A DNA stretch of 46,795 bases from Anaerolineales bacterium (GCA_024710905.1 JANJTV010000035.1:1-46795), one strand, 5' to 3'; positions 1 to 10,651 are shown, counted from the first letter of the stretch. Notes: generated by a model from the letters alone, not told the origin. Made by a program: numbers and translations.

Positions 1-1
1 A

Positions 2-1474
2 ATATTATTCGAGACGACCGAGTCGCGGACATTGGACGCTGTGCTGGTGGTGCCTGGCTATAGTGAGGTGCTGCCTTCGGATGTGGAGGTGAGTGCGCGC
101 CTGACTCGCGACATACAGCTAAATGTGCCGATCCTTTCGGCGGCCATGGATACCGTCAGTGAGGCGCGGCTGGCGATTGCCCTGGCACGCGAGGGCGGGC
201 TAGGTATTTTGCATCGCAACATGTCCCCTGAAGCCCAGGCCGGGGAGGTGGATAAGGTGAAACGCTCACAGGCCGGGATGATTAGTGACCCGGTGACACT
301 GCCGGTGACTTCAACATTGCAACAGGCCGAAGACATCATGGCGCATTACAAAATCTCCGGTGTGCCGATTGTGGATGCAGGCGGGCAACTAACGGGCATC
401 CTAACCAACCGGGACATCCGGTTTGTGCAACAAAGCGATTTTGGCCAGCCGGTCAGCAATTTCATGACCCCAAAAGATCGGCTGATCACTGCCCCGGTGG
501 GCATCTCGAATCTGGATGCCAGGGCTTTGCTGCAAAAACACCGTATTGAGAAATTATTGCTGGTGGATGATGGCGGCCACCTGAAGGGCCTGCTGACCGT
601 AAAGGACATCCTGACCGAAATTGAACACCCGAATGCAGCACGCGACGAGCGTGGCAGGTTGCGGGTTGGCGCAGCCGTGGGCGTCGGCACCGACCTGGAA
701 ACCCGCGTGGGACTGATGATGGACGCCGGGGTGGATGTAATTGCCATTGACACGGCGCATGGGCACAGCAAGGGTGTAATCGAGGCAATCAAACGCGTGA
801 AGGCAAGCTGGAAAAACCTGCCTGTGTTAGCCGGGAATGTAGTCACCCGGGATGGTACACGCGCATTAATCGAGGCCGGCGCAGACGGTATAAAAGTGGG
901 CGTTGGTGCTGGTTCCATTTGCACCACCCGCGTCGTGGCGGGGGCAGGCATGCCTCAGTTGAGCGCCATTTACGAGTGTGTACAGGAGGCGCGCCAGCAC
1001 AACATCCCAATCATTGCAGATGGCGGCATCAAATATTCCGGTGATATTGTCAAGGCAATTGTGGCCGGGGCCGATACGGTCATGCTGGGGAGCCTGCTGG
1101 CCGGACTGGAAGAATCACCCGGTGAGGTGGTTATTTATGAGGGACGTCGTTTTAAAGAATATCGGGGCATGGGTTCCATGGGCGCCATGCAGGGTTTTGG
1201 AAAAGACCGCTACGGAACAGGTCAAAAGGGTGGCGGCAAGCTGGTTCCTGAAGGTATTGAAGGGCGCGTTCCATATAAAGGAACCCTGCACGATTTTATC
1301 TACCAACTGGTTGGCGGCTTACGCAGCGGTATGGGCTATGCCGGGGCGAAGGACCTTGAAGACCTGCGAACCAAAACCCGCCTGACACGCATCACCAACG
1401 CCGGGTTGATTGAGAGCCATCCGCACGATGTTGTCATCACCCGTGAAGCGCCGAATTACCAGATTCCACGTTAA
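2..1474 (+). CDS. guaB: IMP dehydrogenase, 5' end cut by window edge
   Basis: Oxidises IMP to XMP with NAD+, the committed step of GMP synthesis, in the cytoplasm. The reading frame is open from base 2, and residues [16 protein letters not shown] match the family's near-N-terminal TFDDVLLVP block, so the true start lies a few codons outside the window. The TTG at 32 falls inside that conserved block and is not the start. Two CBS domains follow at roughly residues 95-210 of the visible protein. The catalytic loop GSICTTR has its Cys codon at 920-922. The mobile flap and the [15 protein letters not shown] segment are intact. The gene ends 90 nt before the next gene, which has its own promoter. 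Identification is very secure. Confidence 0.96.
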   Translation: MLFETTESRTLDAVLVVPGYSEVLPSDVEVSARLTRDIQLNVPILSAAMDTVSEARLAIALAREGGLGILHRNMSPEAQAGEVDKVKRSQAGMISDPVTLPVTSTLQQAEDIMAHYKISGVPIVDAGGQLTGILTNRDIRFVQQSDFGQPVSNFMTPKDRLITAPVGISNLDARALLQKHRIEKLLLVDDGGHLKGLLTVKDILTEIEHPNAARDERGRLRVGAAVGVGTDLETRVGLMMDAGVDVIAIDTAHGHSKGVIEAIKRVKASWKNLPVLAGNVVTRDGTRALIEAGADGIKVGVGAGSICTTRVVAGAGMPQLSAIYECVQEARQHNIPIIADGGIKYSGDIVKAIVAGADTVMLGSLLAGLEESPGEVVIYEGRRFKEYRGMGSMGAMQGFGKDRYGTGQKGGGKLVPEGIEGRVPYKGTLHDFIYQLVGGLRSGMGYAGAKDLEDLRTKTRLTRITNAGLIESHPHDVVITREAPNYQIPR

Positions 1475-1487
1475 TCGCATTCGGCAC

Positions 1488-1517
1488 TTGTAAACATTCC
1501 ACGATTGCGAATATAAT
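1488..1517 (+). promoter_or_regulatory. sigma70-type promoter for the roadblock gene
   Basis: TTGTAA (1488-1493), an 18-bp spacer and a perfect TATAAT (1512-1517). Expected transcription start is near 1524, giving a leader of about 40 nt with a GGAG Shine-Dalgarno at 1552-1555 before the ATG at 1565. Confidence 0.7.
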
Positions 1518-1564
1518 TCTATGGTAGACTACACGCGTCTAAATTCAGGCTGGAGAACAGAGCA

Positions 1565-1939
1565 ATGAGCAAATCCCGTAGCGACCAAATGGTAGAACGC
1601 CTGCGTTCCATGCAGGCGGCAGCACCCGATATTGAAGCCTCGGCAGTGGTATCTGTGGACGGCCTGATAATGGCATCGGCATTACAGCAAGGCGCAGAAG
1701 AAGACCGCGTCTCGGCCATGTCAGCAGCCATGCTCTCCCTTGGTGAGCGCATCTCCGGCGAGCTTGGTCGTGGTTCATTGGAACAAGTGTACATTAAGGG
1801 CGACAACGGCTTCATTGTGTTGATCGCTGTCGGCGACGAAGCCGTACTCACCGCCCTGGCGCGGCAAGAAGGCAAACTCGGCCTGGTCTTCCTCGAAATG
1901 CGACGTGCAGCGGAAGACCTTACCAAACTGGTAGGATGA
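1565..1939 (+). CDS. roadblock/LC7 domain protein
   Basis: A 124-residue protein that is essentially one roadblock/LC7 (MglB-like) domain. Such proteins dimerise and usually act as GTPase-activating or scaffold partners of small Ras-like GTPases in the cytoplasm. Visible features are the N-terminal helix, the strand AVVSVDGLIMASAL, a central helix over residues 50-70, the YIKGDNGFIVLIAVGDEAVLT strand pair (seen in part) and a C-terminal helix. No small GTPase or longin partner lies next to it, so its partner is unknown. It has its own promoter at 1488-1517 and terminator at 1985-2024, so it is probably monocistronic. The family call is good; the role is unknown. Confidence 0.85.
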   Translation: MSKSRSDQMVERLRSMQAAAPDIEASAVVSVDGLIMASALQQGAEEDRVSAMSAAMLSLGERISGELGRGSLEQVYIKGDNGFIVLIAVGDEAVLTALARQEGKLGLVFLEMRRAAEDLTKLVG

Positions 1940-1984
1940 ACACCAGAGCCAAGCAACCACTTCATTACACTACCGTCTACCCAG

Positions 1985-2024
1985 GTGGGGAGGACGCCGG
2001 TCAACGGCCCTCCCCACTTCTTTT
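1985..2024 (+). terminator. intrinsic terminator after the roadblock gene
   Basis: GTGGGGAGG (1985-1993) pairs with CCTCCCCAC (2009-2017). An inner CCG/CGG pair extends the stem, and TTCTTTT follows. It isolates pyrG from upstream transcription. Confidence 0.85.
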
Positions 2025-2111
2025 GCCTACTGCACAACTTTAGTGACAGCGCCAGGTTACGCGATCCATCCTGGCCTGTCATTTTAATTTTTCATTCCGA
2101 GGAGCGGGCAT

Positions 2112-3734
2112 ATGAACACAAAATACATCATTTTCACGGGTGGGGTGGTCAGTTCGGTAGGCAAAGGCGTCACCGCAGCCGCATTGGGACTGCTGCTGAA
2201 AGAACGCGGCTTCAGCGTGGCCGTTCAAAAACTAGATCCATATATTAATGTAGACCCCGGCACGATGTCGCCATACCAGCACGGTGAAGTTTTCGTTCTA
2301 GATGATGGCGCAGAAACCGACCTGGACCTGGGCCACTACGAACGCTTTATTGACATCCGCCTGAACAAAGTGTGCAATTTCACCACCGGCCAGGTCTATG
2401 CCGAGGTGATACAAAAAGAGCGACGCGGCGACTACCTGGGCGGTACGATCCAGGTCATCCCACACATCACCAACGAAATCAAACGCCGCATTGCCATGGT
2501 TCCCAAAACCATGAACGCGGAGATTGTCCTGCTTGAAGTTGGCGGTACGGTGGGTGACATCGAGAGCCAGCCTTTCCTCGAAGCCCTGCGCCAGCTGCGT
2601 ACCGAGGTCGGGCGCGAGAACCTGTTCTTTATCCACGTCACCTGGCTGCCGTATATTGGCGCAACGGACGAACTCAAGACCAAGCCCACCCAGCACTCGG
2701 TGGCGGAACTCCGCTCCATTGGTATTTCTCCGAACATGATCATCGCCCGGTCTGACCACCCCGTGCCGGATGAACTGTGCGAGAAGATAGCCCTGTTCTG
2801 CGACGTAGATAAACGCGCCGTGGTACCAATGACAACAACAAAGATCCTGTATGAAGTGCCATTGTTACTAGAAAAGATAGGCGTTGGCGATTATGTGCTC
2901 GAAAAACTGGGCGTGCCGCCACGCGACAAACCCAACTTTAAGGCCTGGGAAAAGCTGGTCGCACAGGTGACTAAGCCGAACAAACCAACCATCCATGTGG
3001 CGCTGGTAGGCAAATATGTTGAACTACACGATGCCTATATGTCTGTCCGCGAAGCCCTGAAACACGCCTGCCTGGCCGAAGGGCTGGACCTGGAGATTGG
3101 CTGGGTGCACTCGGCAGACCTTGAAAAAGGCAAAGGCTGGGAAATCATCGAAAACGCTGACGGCATCCTGGTGCCTGGCGGGTTCGGCTCACGCGGCACG
3201 GAGGGCAAGATCATGGCTGCACGTTATGCGCGTGAGAAGAAAATCCCCTACCTGGGACTGTGCCTGGGCATGCAGCTGATGTGCATCGAATTTGGGCGCA
3301 ATGTGCTTGGCTACGAAGATGCCAACTCGTCAGAATTTGATCGCGCCAGTGAACACCCGGTCATTGACCTGATGCTGGAGCAGCGCGGGATTACCGATAT
3401 GGGCGGCACCATGCGTCTTGGCCTGTATCCTTGTGTATTAAACCCTGGCAGCAAAGCCGGACAGGCGTATGGCGTCCCCGAAGTACAGGAGCGCCATCGT
3501 CATCGCTTTGAGTTTAATAACAATTATCGTGAAGAGTTTGAAAAAGCCGGGATGATCTTTTCAGGCCTGTCCCCGGATGGAAAGCTGGTGGAAATCTCGG
3601 AACTGCGCGACCATCCCTTCATGGTTGGCAGTCAGTTCCATCCTGAATTCCTGTCCCGGCCCAACCGGCCGCACCCGCTTTTTCATGGTTTCGTGAAAAC
3701 CATCTCGGGACAGAGGAAAAACGGGAAGCCTTAA
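2112..3734 (+). CDS. pyrG: CTP synthase
   Basis: Makes CTP from UTP, ATP and glutamine, the last step of pyrimidine nucleotide synthesis. Its 540 residues match the usual length. The N-terminal synthetase domain opens with [18 protein letters not shown], the family's P-loop start, and carries the QVIPHIT block. The C-terminal class I glutamine amidotransferase domain has [12 protein letters not shown], the nucleophile Cys384 in YLGLCLGMQ and the HPEF motif near the end. The ATG follows GAGGAG (2099-2104) by 7 nt. The stop overlaps the convergent acyltransferase stop by 4 nt (3731-3734). No clear sigma70 promoter was seen in the 87 nt after the upstream terminator. Confidence 0.97.
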   Translation: MNTKYIIFTGGVVSSVGKGVTAAALGLLLKERGFSVAVQKLDPYINVDPGTMSPYQHGEVFVLDDGAETDLDLGHYERFIDIRLNKVCNFTTGQVYAEVIQKERRGDYLGGTIQVIPHITNEIKRRIAMVPKTMNAEIVLLEVGGTVGDIESQPFLEALRQLRTEVGRENLFFIHVTWLPYIGATDELKTKPTQHSVAELRSIGISPNMIIARSDHPVPDELCEKIALFCDVDKRAVVPMTTTKILYEVPLLLEKIGVGDYVLEKLGVPPRDKPNFKAWEKLVAQVTKPNKPTIHVALVGKYVELHDAYMSVREALKHACLAEGLDLEIGWVHSADLEKGKGWEIIENADGILVPGGFGSRGTEGKIMAARYAREKKIPYLGLCLGMQLMCIEFGRNVLGYEDANSSEFDRASEHPVIDLMLEQRGITDMGGTMRLGLYPCVLNPGSKAGQAYGVPEVQERHRHRFEFNNNYREEFEKAGMIFSGLSPDGKLVEISELRDHPFMVGSQFHPEFLSRPNRPHPLFHGFVKTISGQRKNGKP

Positions 3735-4414
3735 ACTTCCCTTGGCAGGTCGGCATACACGCCGCGCAAGTCTTCGGGCAGGTTGGCCGCCATGGTGAAC
3801 ATCATCCGGTCGGTCAGCGAAAGCGGGGTATCTTCTTCATCCGGGTAAATAGGCGGGGCGATGACCACGTCGACGCGGGTTCGGCGCGGGATGCGGCGCA
3901 TCAGGTTCTCGATGCCGCTGATTGAAACCACCACCAGCGGGCACTGGTTTTCAATGGCCAGCCTGGCCGCCCCCGGTTTGGCCAGCGCCAATCCCCGCCC
4001 ACGGGAACGCGTCCCCTCAGGGAACATCGCCACAATTTCGCCATGCTGCAAAATCCGCGCGGCGTGTCCCAGCGCCCAGGCATCCTTCTCGCCGCGATAC
4101 ACCGGGAAGCCGCCCAACTGTCGGAAGAGCCAGTGCAACACCCCGACCTGGAACAATTCCGCCTTGCCCATATAAAAAATCATGCGCGGCAGGGCCAATC
4201 GCAACGGGAAAACGTCAAAGGTCACCAGGTGGTTACACGCTACCACGGCCGCGCCTTTTGCGGGCAGGTTTTCCAGGCCGCGCACGTGCATTTCCATAAA
4301 AGGCCTCAGGGACGTACGCACCAACCAGACGGCCAGCTTGTGCAGCCAGGTTTCGTAAAGCGGGTAATGCAACCGCTCGCGGTTGTCATTTTCGGGGAGT
4401 TCGAGGCGAGCCAT
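3731..4414 (-). CDS. 1-acyl-glycerol-3-phosphate acyltransferase family (PlsC-like)
   Basis: Probably transfers an acyl chain to lysophosphatidic acid or a related lysolipid at the inner membrane face. The acyltransferase motif I is NHLVTFD (HX4D, residues about 62-67) and motif III is FPEGTRSR. The PVYRGEKD and PLVVVSISG segments fit motifs II and IV. At 227 residues it is typical of the single-domain PlsC group. An amphipathic or weakly hydrophobic stretch near residues 25-40 may contact the membrane. Its stop overlaps the pyrG stop convergently by 4 nt. No convincing Shine-Dalgarno precedes the ATG. The exact acyl acceptor cannot be read from sequence. Confidence 0.9.
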   Translation of the reverse strand: MARLELPENDNRERLHYPLYETWLHKLAVWLVRTSLRPFMEMHVRGLENLPAKGAAVVACNHLVTFDVFPLRLALPRMIFYMGKAELFQVGVLHWLFRQLGGFPVYRGEKDAWALGHAARILQHGEIVAMFPEGTRSRGRGLALAKPGAARLAIENQCPLVVVSISGIENLMRRIPRRTRVDVVIAPPIYPDEEDTPLSLTDRMMFTMAANLPEDLRGVYADLPREV

Positions 4415-4559
4415 AAAAGTAAGTGTGTTAATCTTGCGGGATCAAAACAGGATTATACTTGCCGGGATGTGAAATTCCGCGCAATTGGGTAAGGTGTCCT
4501 GCATCAAGAACACCCTACATGACAAACAGTTCTTATCACATTTCTTAAGGAGTATATAG

Positions 4560-5852
<1,293 letters not shown>

Positions 5853-5873
5853 TCACCCCACCGCTCAGTTAGT

Positions 5874-5907
5874 AAAGCCCCCGAACTAAACCGGGGGCTT
5901 TGTTCTT
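5874..5907 (+). terminator. intrinsic terminator after eno
   Basis: AAAGCCCCC (5874-5882) pairs perfectly with GGGGGCTTT (5893-5901) across a 10-nt loop, followed by GTTCTT. Confidence 0.9.
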
Positions 5908-5932
5908 AACTCTTAAAATATTGTTAAACAAC

Positions 5933-5960
5933 TTGACAAACATGTTTTTAGTGATAATAT
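5933..5960 (+). promoter_or_regulatory. promoter of the ROK regulator, with possible operators
   Basis: Consensus TTGACA (5933-5938), then a 16-bp spacer and TAATAT (5955-5960) in an AT-rich segment. The spacer carries a perfect 10-bp palindrome AAACATGTTT (5938-5947). Another palindrome, TTGTT-A-AACAA, lies just upstream at 5921-5931. A binding protein on either would block RNA polymerase, so they are candidate autoregulatory sites; this part is inference. Confidence 0.7.
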
Positions 5961-6002
5961 AAATATTAAGTCTTTAGCATGTTCTAGCAGGATTAACAGG
6001 TC

Positions 6003-7232
6003 ATGAGCCACCTTTACTGGCCAATCGCCACCCACAATGTTAAGAACCTTAACAAACATGCGGTCCTGGACTTAATCCGCTTTTCGCCGGGGGGAATTTC
6101 ACGCGCACAACTGGCCCAAAAAATGGATCTCAGTCGTGCCGCGATGACGGCCATCGTCAATGACCTGCTTGAAAGCAGCGTCATTCGCGAAACCGAAGCC
6201 CGTAACAGCTTGAGCGGACGCCCCCCCATCATCCTTGAAATTAATCCACAGCGCGGTTATGTCGTTGGTGTTGATCTTGGCGCCAGCCACCTGATTATTG
6301 CAATTGCCAATTTTACCTCCCAAATTATTGACGAAATCGAATCTCCCTTTGACATCACTATGGGGCCGGAAAAAAGCCTCGAATACGTGGATGCGATATT
6401 ACGTGACGGCCTGCAAAAAAATGGTATCAGCATGGAGCAAGTCTATGCAATTGGGCTTGGCGTTCCCGGCCCAATTGCCACCGAGGCGGGTATGGTCATT
6501 GCCCCGCCTATCATGCCCGGCTGGGATGGCTACCCCATCCGCGCAACACTTGAAAAAAAGTGGCGGGCCCCGGTTTCGCTGAACAACGATGCTGAGCTGG
6601 GCGCCCTAGGCGAATGGGCCTTTGGAGCCGCGCGCGGTGAAGATTACCTGGCCTACATAAAAGTTGGAACAGGAATTGGCGCGGGGCTTTTACTGAATGG
6701 GCAGATTTATCACGGCTCTACTGGTTCAGCTGGCGAGATTGGCCACCTGACCATTGATGAAAATGGCGCCCTGTGTGAATGTGGCAACTATGGTTGCCTT
6801 GAGACTGTCGCCGGGGGGCGCGCCATTGCCCGCCAGGCTCAGGAAGCGGTTGCCAAAGGCAAACGCACCCTGCTGGCAAGCATGGGCCCGGCAGAAAGCC
6901 TGACCGCAAAAGACGTTGCGGCAGCGGCCCGCCGGGGTGACCTGATTGCCCAAGAGATTATTGCTCGCGCGGGCAGCACCCTGGGTATCGCAATCGCCGG
7001 TTTGGTCAACCTGTTCAACCCGCGCATGATCGTTGTTGGGGGCGGCGTTTCCGAAATTGGCGACCTGTTCCTCCAGCCCATCCGCGACGCGGTAGAGCGG
7101 CGCAGTTTGCCCGCGTCGGTACGCAGTGTCAAGATTAATTCTGCCGTTTTACGGCGACGCTCCTCCATTATGGGAGCAGTAGTACAGGCATTATCGATTG
7201 CATTGCACCAAGTTACTGAGAAAAGGAGGTGA
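6003..7232 (+). CDS. ROK family transcriptional regulator (XylR/NagC type)
   Basis: A 409-residue sugar-responsive regulator. An N-terminal winged helix-turn-helix lies at about residues 15-65 (ISRAQLAQKMDLSRAAMTAI). The ROK fold follows, with VVGVDLGASHL, GLGVPGPI, GTGIGAGLL and the zinc-binding CECGNYGCLE signature of ROK proteins. Repressors of this type release DNA when they bind a sugar or sugar phosphate. It is the first gene of an alpha-glucan uptake and degradation locus, so a glucose or maltodextrin signal is likely (inference). It has its own strong promoter with palindromes at 5921-5947. A very strong Shine-Dalgarno-like sequence lies across its stop codon (7222-7233). Confidence 0.92.
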   Translation: MSHLYWPIATHNVKNLNKHAVLDLIRFSPGGISRAQLAQKMDLSRAAMTAIVNDLLESSVIRETEARNSLSGRPPIILEINPQRGYVVGVDLGASHLIIAIANFTSQIIDEIESPFDITMGPEKSLEYVDAILRDGLQKNGISMEQVYAIGLGVPGPIATEAGMVIAPPIMPGWDGYPIRATLEKKWRAPVSLNNDAELGALGEWAFGAARGEDYLAYIKVGTGIGAGLLLNGQIYHGSTGSAGEIGHLTIDENGALCECGNYGCLETVAGGRAIARQAQEAVAKGKRTLLASMGPAESLTAKDVAAAARRGDLIAQEIIARAGSTLGIAIAGLVNLFNPRMIVVGGGVSEIGDLFLQPIRDAVERRSLPASVRSVKINSAVLRRRSSIMGAVVQALSIALHQVTEKRR

Positions 7233-7294
7233 TGGCAAAGTAAGAACCAATTGCCACTTTTTCAACTGTAACACCCCCCTTCCTTTGTTGGATT

Positions 7295-7312
7295 ATGTCA
7301 CGCGTGTGACAT
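7295..7312. promoter_or_regulatory. inverted repeat upstream of the sugar-binding protein gene
   Basis: ATGTCAC (7295-7301), GCGT, GTGACAT (7306-7312): perfect 7-bp arms. It lies 34 nt before the ATG of the substrate-binding protein gene. It resembles the dyads bound by dimeric regulators, including CRP/FNR-type proteins; the ROK protein next door is another candidate. No clear -35/-10 pair was found around it. Confidence 0.5.
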
Positions 7313-7346
7313 CCAAAATACCACTCTTCTTAAAGGAGAAAGAGAA

Positions 7347-8513
7347 ATGAAGAAAAACATTCTCACCCTGATCAGCCTCGTGTTGATCGCCTCCTTCGCT
7401 CTTGCTGCCTGTGCCCCTGCGGCCCCGGCGGAGAAGACCGAAGTAACCTTCTGGCATGCCTACGGCACCGGTTCTGCTGAAGAAACCGCCCTGACCGCCG
7501 TATTGGCCCAGGCCGAAGTTGACCTGCCCCAGTATAAGATCAACGTACTCCAGGTGCCGTTCAACGACATCTTCACCAAGTACGCCACTGATGTTGCTGC
7601 TGGCGGCGGCCCGGACATGTTCATTGCCCCCAATGACAATCTGGGTGACCAGGCCCGCGCTGGCCTGATTGCCGACATCACCACATTGGCTGATGGCAAG
7701 CTGGGCGACTACTCCTCGATCGCGGTCGAAGGCATGAGCCTGGATGGCAAGCTGTACGGTATCCCCGAAACCATGAAGGCTGTGGTGTTCTGGTATAACA
7801 CTGACCTGCTCCCGCAGGCCCCTGCCAGCACCGATGACCTGAAAGCCCTGATGGAAGGCGGCACCCCGGTCTCCCTGAGCTACGGCTGCTACCACCACTA
7901 TGGCTTCTTTGGCGCTTTTGGTGGCCAGATCTTTGATGCCAACTACGCTGTGATCGCCGACCAGGGTGGCGTGGCTGATGCCATGGCTTACCTGAACGAC
8001 CTGTACCAGATCTCCAAAGCCAATGGCTGGCCCCGCAATGACGGCGACGGCCTGGCTCCCTTCACCGAAGGCAAAGTTGCCGCCATCACCAATGGCAACT
8101 GGGCCATGGGCGACTACAAGGCCGCTCTCGGTGACAAACTGGCTGTGGCACCCCTGCCCGCCGGCCCCGGTGGTCCTTCCACCCCGATGTTTGGCGTAGA
8201 TGGTTTCTACTTCAGCCCGAACAGCACCAACCAGGCTGCTGCCCTTGAAGTGGCCCTCTACCTGACCGGCCCCGCTGCCCAGAAGATCATGATGGATCAG
8301 GCTGGCCACGTACCGGTAAACACCAAGGTTGAGATTACCGATCCGTTGATCCAGGGTCTGGTGGATGCCTTCAACGCTGGCGTGTTCTTCCGCCCGCAGG
8401 TGCCTGAACTCGGCAAGTACTGGTCCAACTTCTGCGGTACCGACCAGGTCTTCGAAGCTGGCGTTCCGGCTGCCGACTGGGTTGCCGAAGGAACTGCTAA
8501 CGCAAACAAGTAA
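7347..8513 (+). CDS. ABC transporter sugar-binding lipoprotein (family 1)
   Basis: Captures a sugar outside the membrane and delivers it to the two permeases downstream. The 388-residue protein has a lipoprotein signal peptide ending in the lipobox LAAC (lipid-anchored Cys near residue 21). The mature part starts EVTFWHAYGTGS, as in maltose/trehalose-type binding proteins. GGPDMFIAPNDNLGDQA and WAMGDYKAALG fit the two-lobe fold. The start follows AAAGGAG (7331-7337). The location beside two GH13 enzymes suggests maltodextrin as ligand (inference). A perfect 15-bp hairpin after the gene should make it more abundant than the permeases, the usual stoichiometry for such systems. Confidence 0.93.
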   Translation: MKKNILTLISLVLIASFALAACAPAAPAEKTEVTFWHAYGTGSAEETALTAVLAQAEVDLPQYKINVLQVPFNDIFTKYATDVAAGGGPDMFIAPNDNLGDQARAGLIADITTLADGKLGDYSSIAVEGMSLDGKLYGIPETMKAVVFWYNTDLLPQAPASTDDLKALMEGGTPVSLSYGCYHHYGFFGAFGGQIFDANYAVIADQGGVADAMAYLNDLYQISKANGWPRNDGDGLAPFTEGKVAAITNGNWAMGDYKAALGDKLAVAPLPAGPGGPSTPMFGVDGFYFSPNSTNQAAALEVALYLTGPAAQKIMMDQAGHVPVNTKVEITDPLIQGLVDAFNAGVFFRPQVPELGKYWSNFCGTDQVFEAGVPAADWVAEGTANANK

Positions 8514-8527
8514 GTTTTAAGGTATAA

Positions 8528-8566
8528 ACAGAGGCGAACAGTTTCGACTGTTCGCCTCTGTCTTGT
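8528..8566 (+). terminator. intercistronic hairpin between binding protein and permease genes
   Basis: ACAGAGGCGAACAGT (8528-8542), a TTCG tetraloop (8543-8546), then the perfect complement (8547-8561) and CTTGT. The U tract is poor, so it may act as a partial terminator or as a 3' stabiliser of the upstream message. Confidence 0.85.
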
Positions 8567-8601
8567 AATTATTGGTCTTCATCCTGTTGGAGGAATCCTC
8601 G

Positions 8602-9624
8602 ATGTCCACGGCAACAGCATCCCTCGAACGAAGCGCCAAACGCGCTAATTTCATGCGAGCCATCCTGCCGTACCTTTACCTGGTCCCGGCATTTTCGGTG
8701 ATGGCGGTCATCACGTTTTATCCCCTTATTTACCAGGTTATCATTTCATTCACAAATTTTGAGACCAAGCACTTGCTCCTGGGTCTTAATTCGCCCGACC
8801 TTGAGATTGTCGGCTTTAAAAATTACATCGACATCTTCACCGGCTCCCTGCCAGTTCAAAATTTTGAATTTTTCCGCGTCTTGATATACAACTTCTGGTG
8901 GGCCATTACCAATGTCATGGTACACGTTCCGGCCGGGGTGCTGATTGCCATCTTGCTCAATGTTCCGGGACTTTGGTTCAAGCGTATTTATCGCGCTGCC
9001 TACGTACTGCCCGTGGTTGTGCCTCCAATAGTTGTGGCCACCGTCTGGCGCAATATTTTTGATGAACAGTACGGCGCAATGAACCAGTTATTAACCAGCA
9101 CCCTGCTCCTGTTCGGCGATGCCGACCCGGTACGAATCCGCTGGCTTACCGAATATACGCCGCCCATTCCCTGGTTGCTCCCCACCGGTCCGCTGCCGCT
9201 GGCCTACTACGCCATGATGATTGCCAACTTCTGGCTGGGCTGGCCCTTCATGACCCTGGTCGCCACTGGTGCACTGCAATCCATCCCGAAAGACTTGTAT
9301 GAAGCCGCCTCGATTGACGGAGCATCCAGCCAGCAGCAATTCTGGAACATTACCGTACCGCTATTACGCCCGGCTATGATTCCCGCCGCAGTGTACGGCT
9401 TTACCATGTCCTTTAACCTGTTCAGTTTCGTGTACTTCATGACCGGCGGCGGCCCTGCCCGCACCACAGAAATCCTGGTGACCTTTGCGTATGATCTGGT
9501 CCGCAACCTGCGCTTGTTTGGTGTGGCAGCCTCCTTCGCAGTGATCATCTTCTTCGTCGCCCTGGTTGTCTTCCTTATTACCAATCGCATCACCCGCGCC
9601 ACGCAATCCTACACGGAGAACTAA
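8602..9624 (+). CDS. sugar ABC transporter permease, MalF-like
   Basis: One of two membrane subunits of a carbohydrate importer. The 340-residue protein has about six membrane segments, the first near residues 25-50 (YLYLVPAFSVMAVITFYPLI). The cytoplasmic EAA loop reads YEAASIDGASSQQQFWNITV, which docks onto an ABC ATPase. The start is the ATG at 8602, because TTGGAGGA (8587-8594) sits 7 nt upstream; a longer frame opening with TTG at 8572 overlaps the hairpin region and is less likely. The next permease starts 2 nt after its stop, so the two are co-translated. Confidence 0.92.
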   Translation: MSTATASLERSAKRANFMRAILPYLYLVPAFSVMAVITFYPLIYQVIISFTNFETKHLLLGLNSPDLEIVGFKNYIDIFTGSLPVQNFEFFRVLIYNFWWAITNVMVHVPAGVLIAILLNVPGLWFKRIYRAAYVLPVVVPPIVVATVWRNIFDEQYGAMNQLLTSTLLLFGDADPVRIRWLTEYTPPIPWLLPTGPLPLAYYAMMIANFWLGWPFMTLVATGALQSIPKDLYEAASIDGASSQQQFWNITVPLLRPAMIPAAVYGFTMSFNLFSFVYFMTGGGPARTTEILVTFAYDLVRNLRLFGVAASFAVIIFFVALVVFLITNRITRATQSYTEN

Positions 9625-9626
9625 AG

Positions 9627-10631
9627 ATGGCTACCGTTGCTCGCACTTCCAATAAAAACCCCATCATGCGGTTCCTGACCATGAACACCTCCGGCGAATC
9701 CGGTGGCCGGGACCTGCCCCTGTGGCGGCAGATGGTGTACCAATTGCTGGCATTCATCATCCTCGCCGAGGTGATGTTCCCGATCATGTATATCGTCACC
9801 CTATCGTTTAGTTCCCGCACCACCCGACCATCCGCGCTGGAACTGTTCCCGACGGAGATTTCCTTTGACGCGTACCTGCAAGTACTTGACCGCCCAACCG
9901 CCAACCCGGTTAGCTTCCTTGAACTGTTACGTAACAGCTTTCTGCTTTCAGTAGGCGTCGGCCTGGTGGCCTTGTTTGTGGCAGTCACTGCAGCATATGC
10001 TTTTTCTCGCTTCAATTTTAAACTCAGGCAAGTGCTCATGGTGCTGGTGTTCATCCCATTGCTCATGCCCGCCGTCGGTCTTTCGACGCCGCTATACCTG
10101 CTGATGAACAGTTTTCGCATTGCCGATTGCGGAGGGATGCTTGTCATCCAACCATTCATGGAGTGTACCGCCGGTGGCAGGGTCTTTTTCAACCTGCGTG
10201 ACAGCCTGCTCGGCGTTGGCATCGCCATGATCTCCGGCGCGCTGCCATTTGCCGTCTGGAACCTGAAAGGCTACCTCGACACCATCCCGAAAGAACTGGA
10301 AGAAGCCGCCGCCATTGACGGCGCCGATTCGAACCAGGTCTTCTTCCGCATCGTATTACCGTTGGCTGCCCCGCAACTGGCCGTCACCTTCTTCCTCGGC
10401 TTCATTGGCCACTGGCAGGAATTTGCTCTGCCCTGGCTCTTCCTGAGCAAGCCCGGCGACTACACCCTCTCGATGACCCTCTACAACATGACCGGCCAGT
10501 ACGCCACCAGCATCCCCTGGAACCGTTTTGCCGCCATGGCCATGATCGTCGCCCTGCCAGTCGCCATCACCTACATTGCCCTGCAAAAGCAAATCGTCGG
10601 CGGCCTGACCTCCGGCGGCGTCAAGGGCTGA
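9627..10631 (+). CDS. sugar ABC transporter permease, MalG-like
   Basis: The second membrane subunit of the importer, 334 residues, about six membrane segments. The EAA loop is EEAAAIDGADSNQVFFRIVL, followed by PLAAPQLAVTFFLGFIG, as in MalG. A segment around residues 160-190 with two Cys residues (ADCGGMLVI and MECTAGG) sits in a predicted external loop; a disulfide there is possible but unproven. The gene starts two bases after the MalF-like gene. No ATP-binding subunit follows, so a shared multi-sugar ATPase encoded elsewhere (MsmX/MalK type) must energise it (inference). Confidence 0.92.
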   Translation: MATVARTSNKNPIMRFLTMNTSGESGGRDLPLWRQMVYQLLAFIILAEVMFPIMYIVTLSFSSRTTRPSALELFPTEISFDAYLQVLDRPTANPVSFLELLRNSFLLSVGVGLVALFVAVTAAYAFSRFNFKLRQVLMVLVFIPLLMPAVGLSTPLYLLMNSFRIADCGGMLVIQPFMECTAGGRVFFNLRDSLLGVGIAMISGALPFAVWNLKGYLDTIPKELEEAAAIDGADSNQVFFRIVLPLAAPQLAVTFFLGFIGHWQEFALPWLFLSKPGDYTLSMTLYNMTGQYATSIPWNRFAAMAMIVALPVAITYIALQKQIVGGLTSGGVKG

Positions 10632-10651
10632 CCCAGACATATCACCACATC

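Noticed and set aside
4493-4513. Small inverted repeat GGTGT/ACACC before eno
   Set aside because: Only five pairs followed by mismatches; too weak for an operator or terminator call.
4415-4559. Promoter pair in the plsC-eno gap
   Set aside because: A TATACT at 4454-4459 exists, but the nearest TTG box is only 14 bp upstream; not convincing enough to list.
7293-8309. 338-codon minus-strand frame
   Set aside because: Antisense to the sugar-binding lipoprotein, with glycine/valine-rich sequence and no domain.
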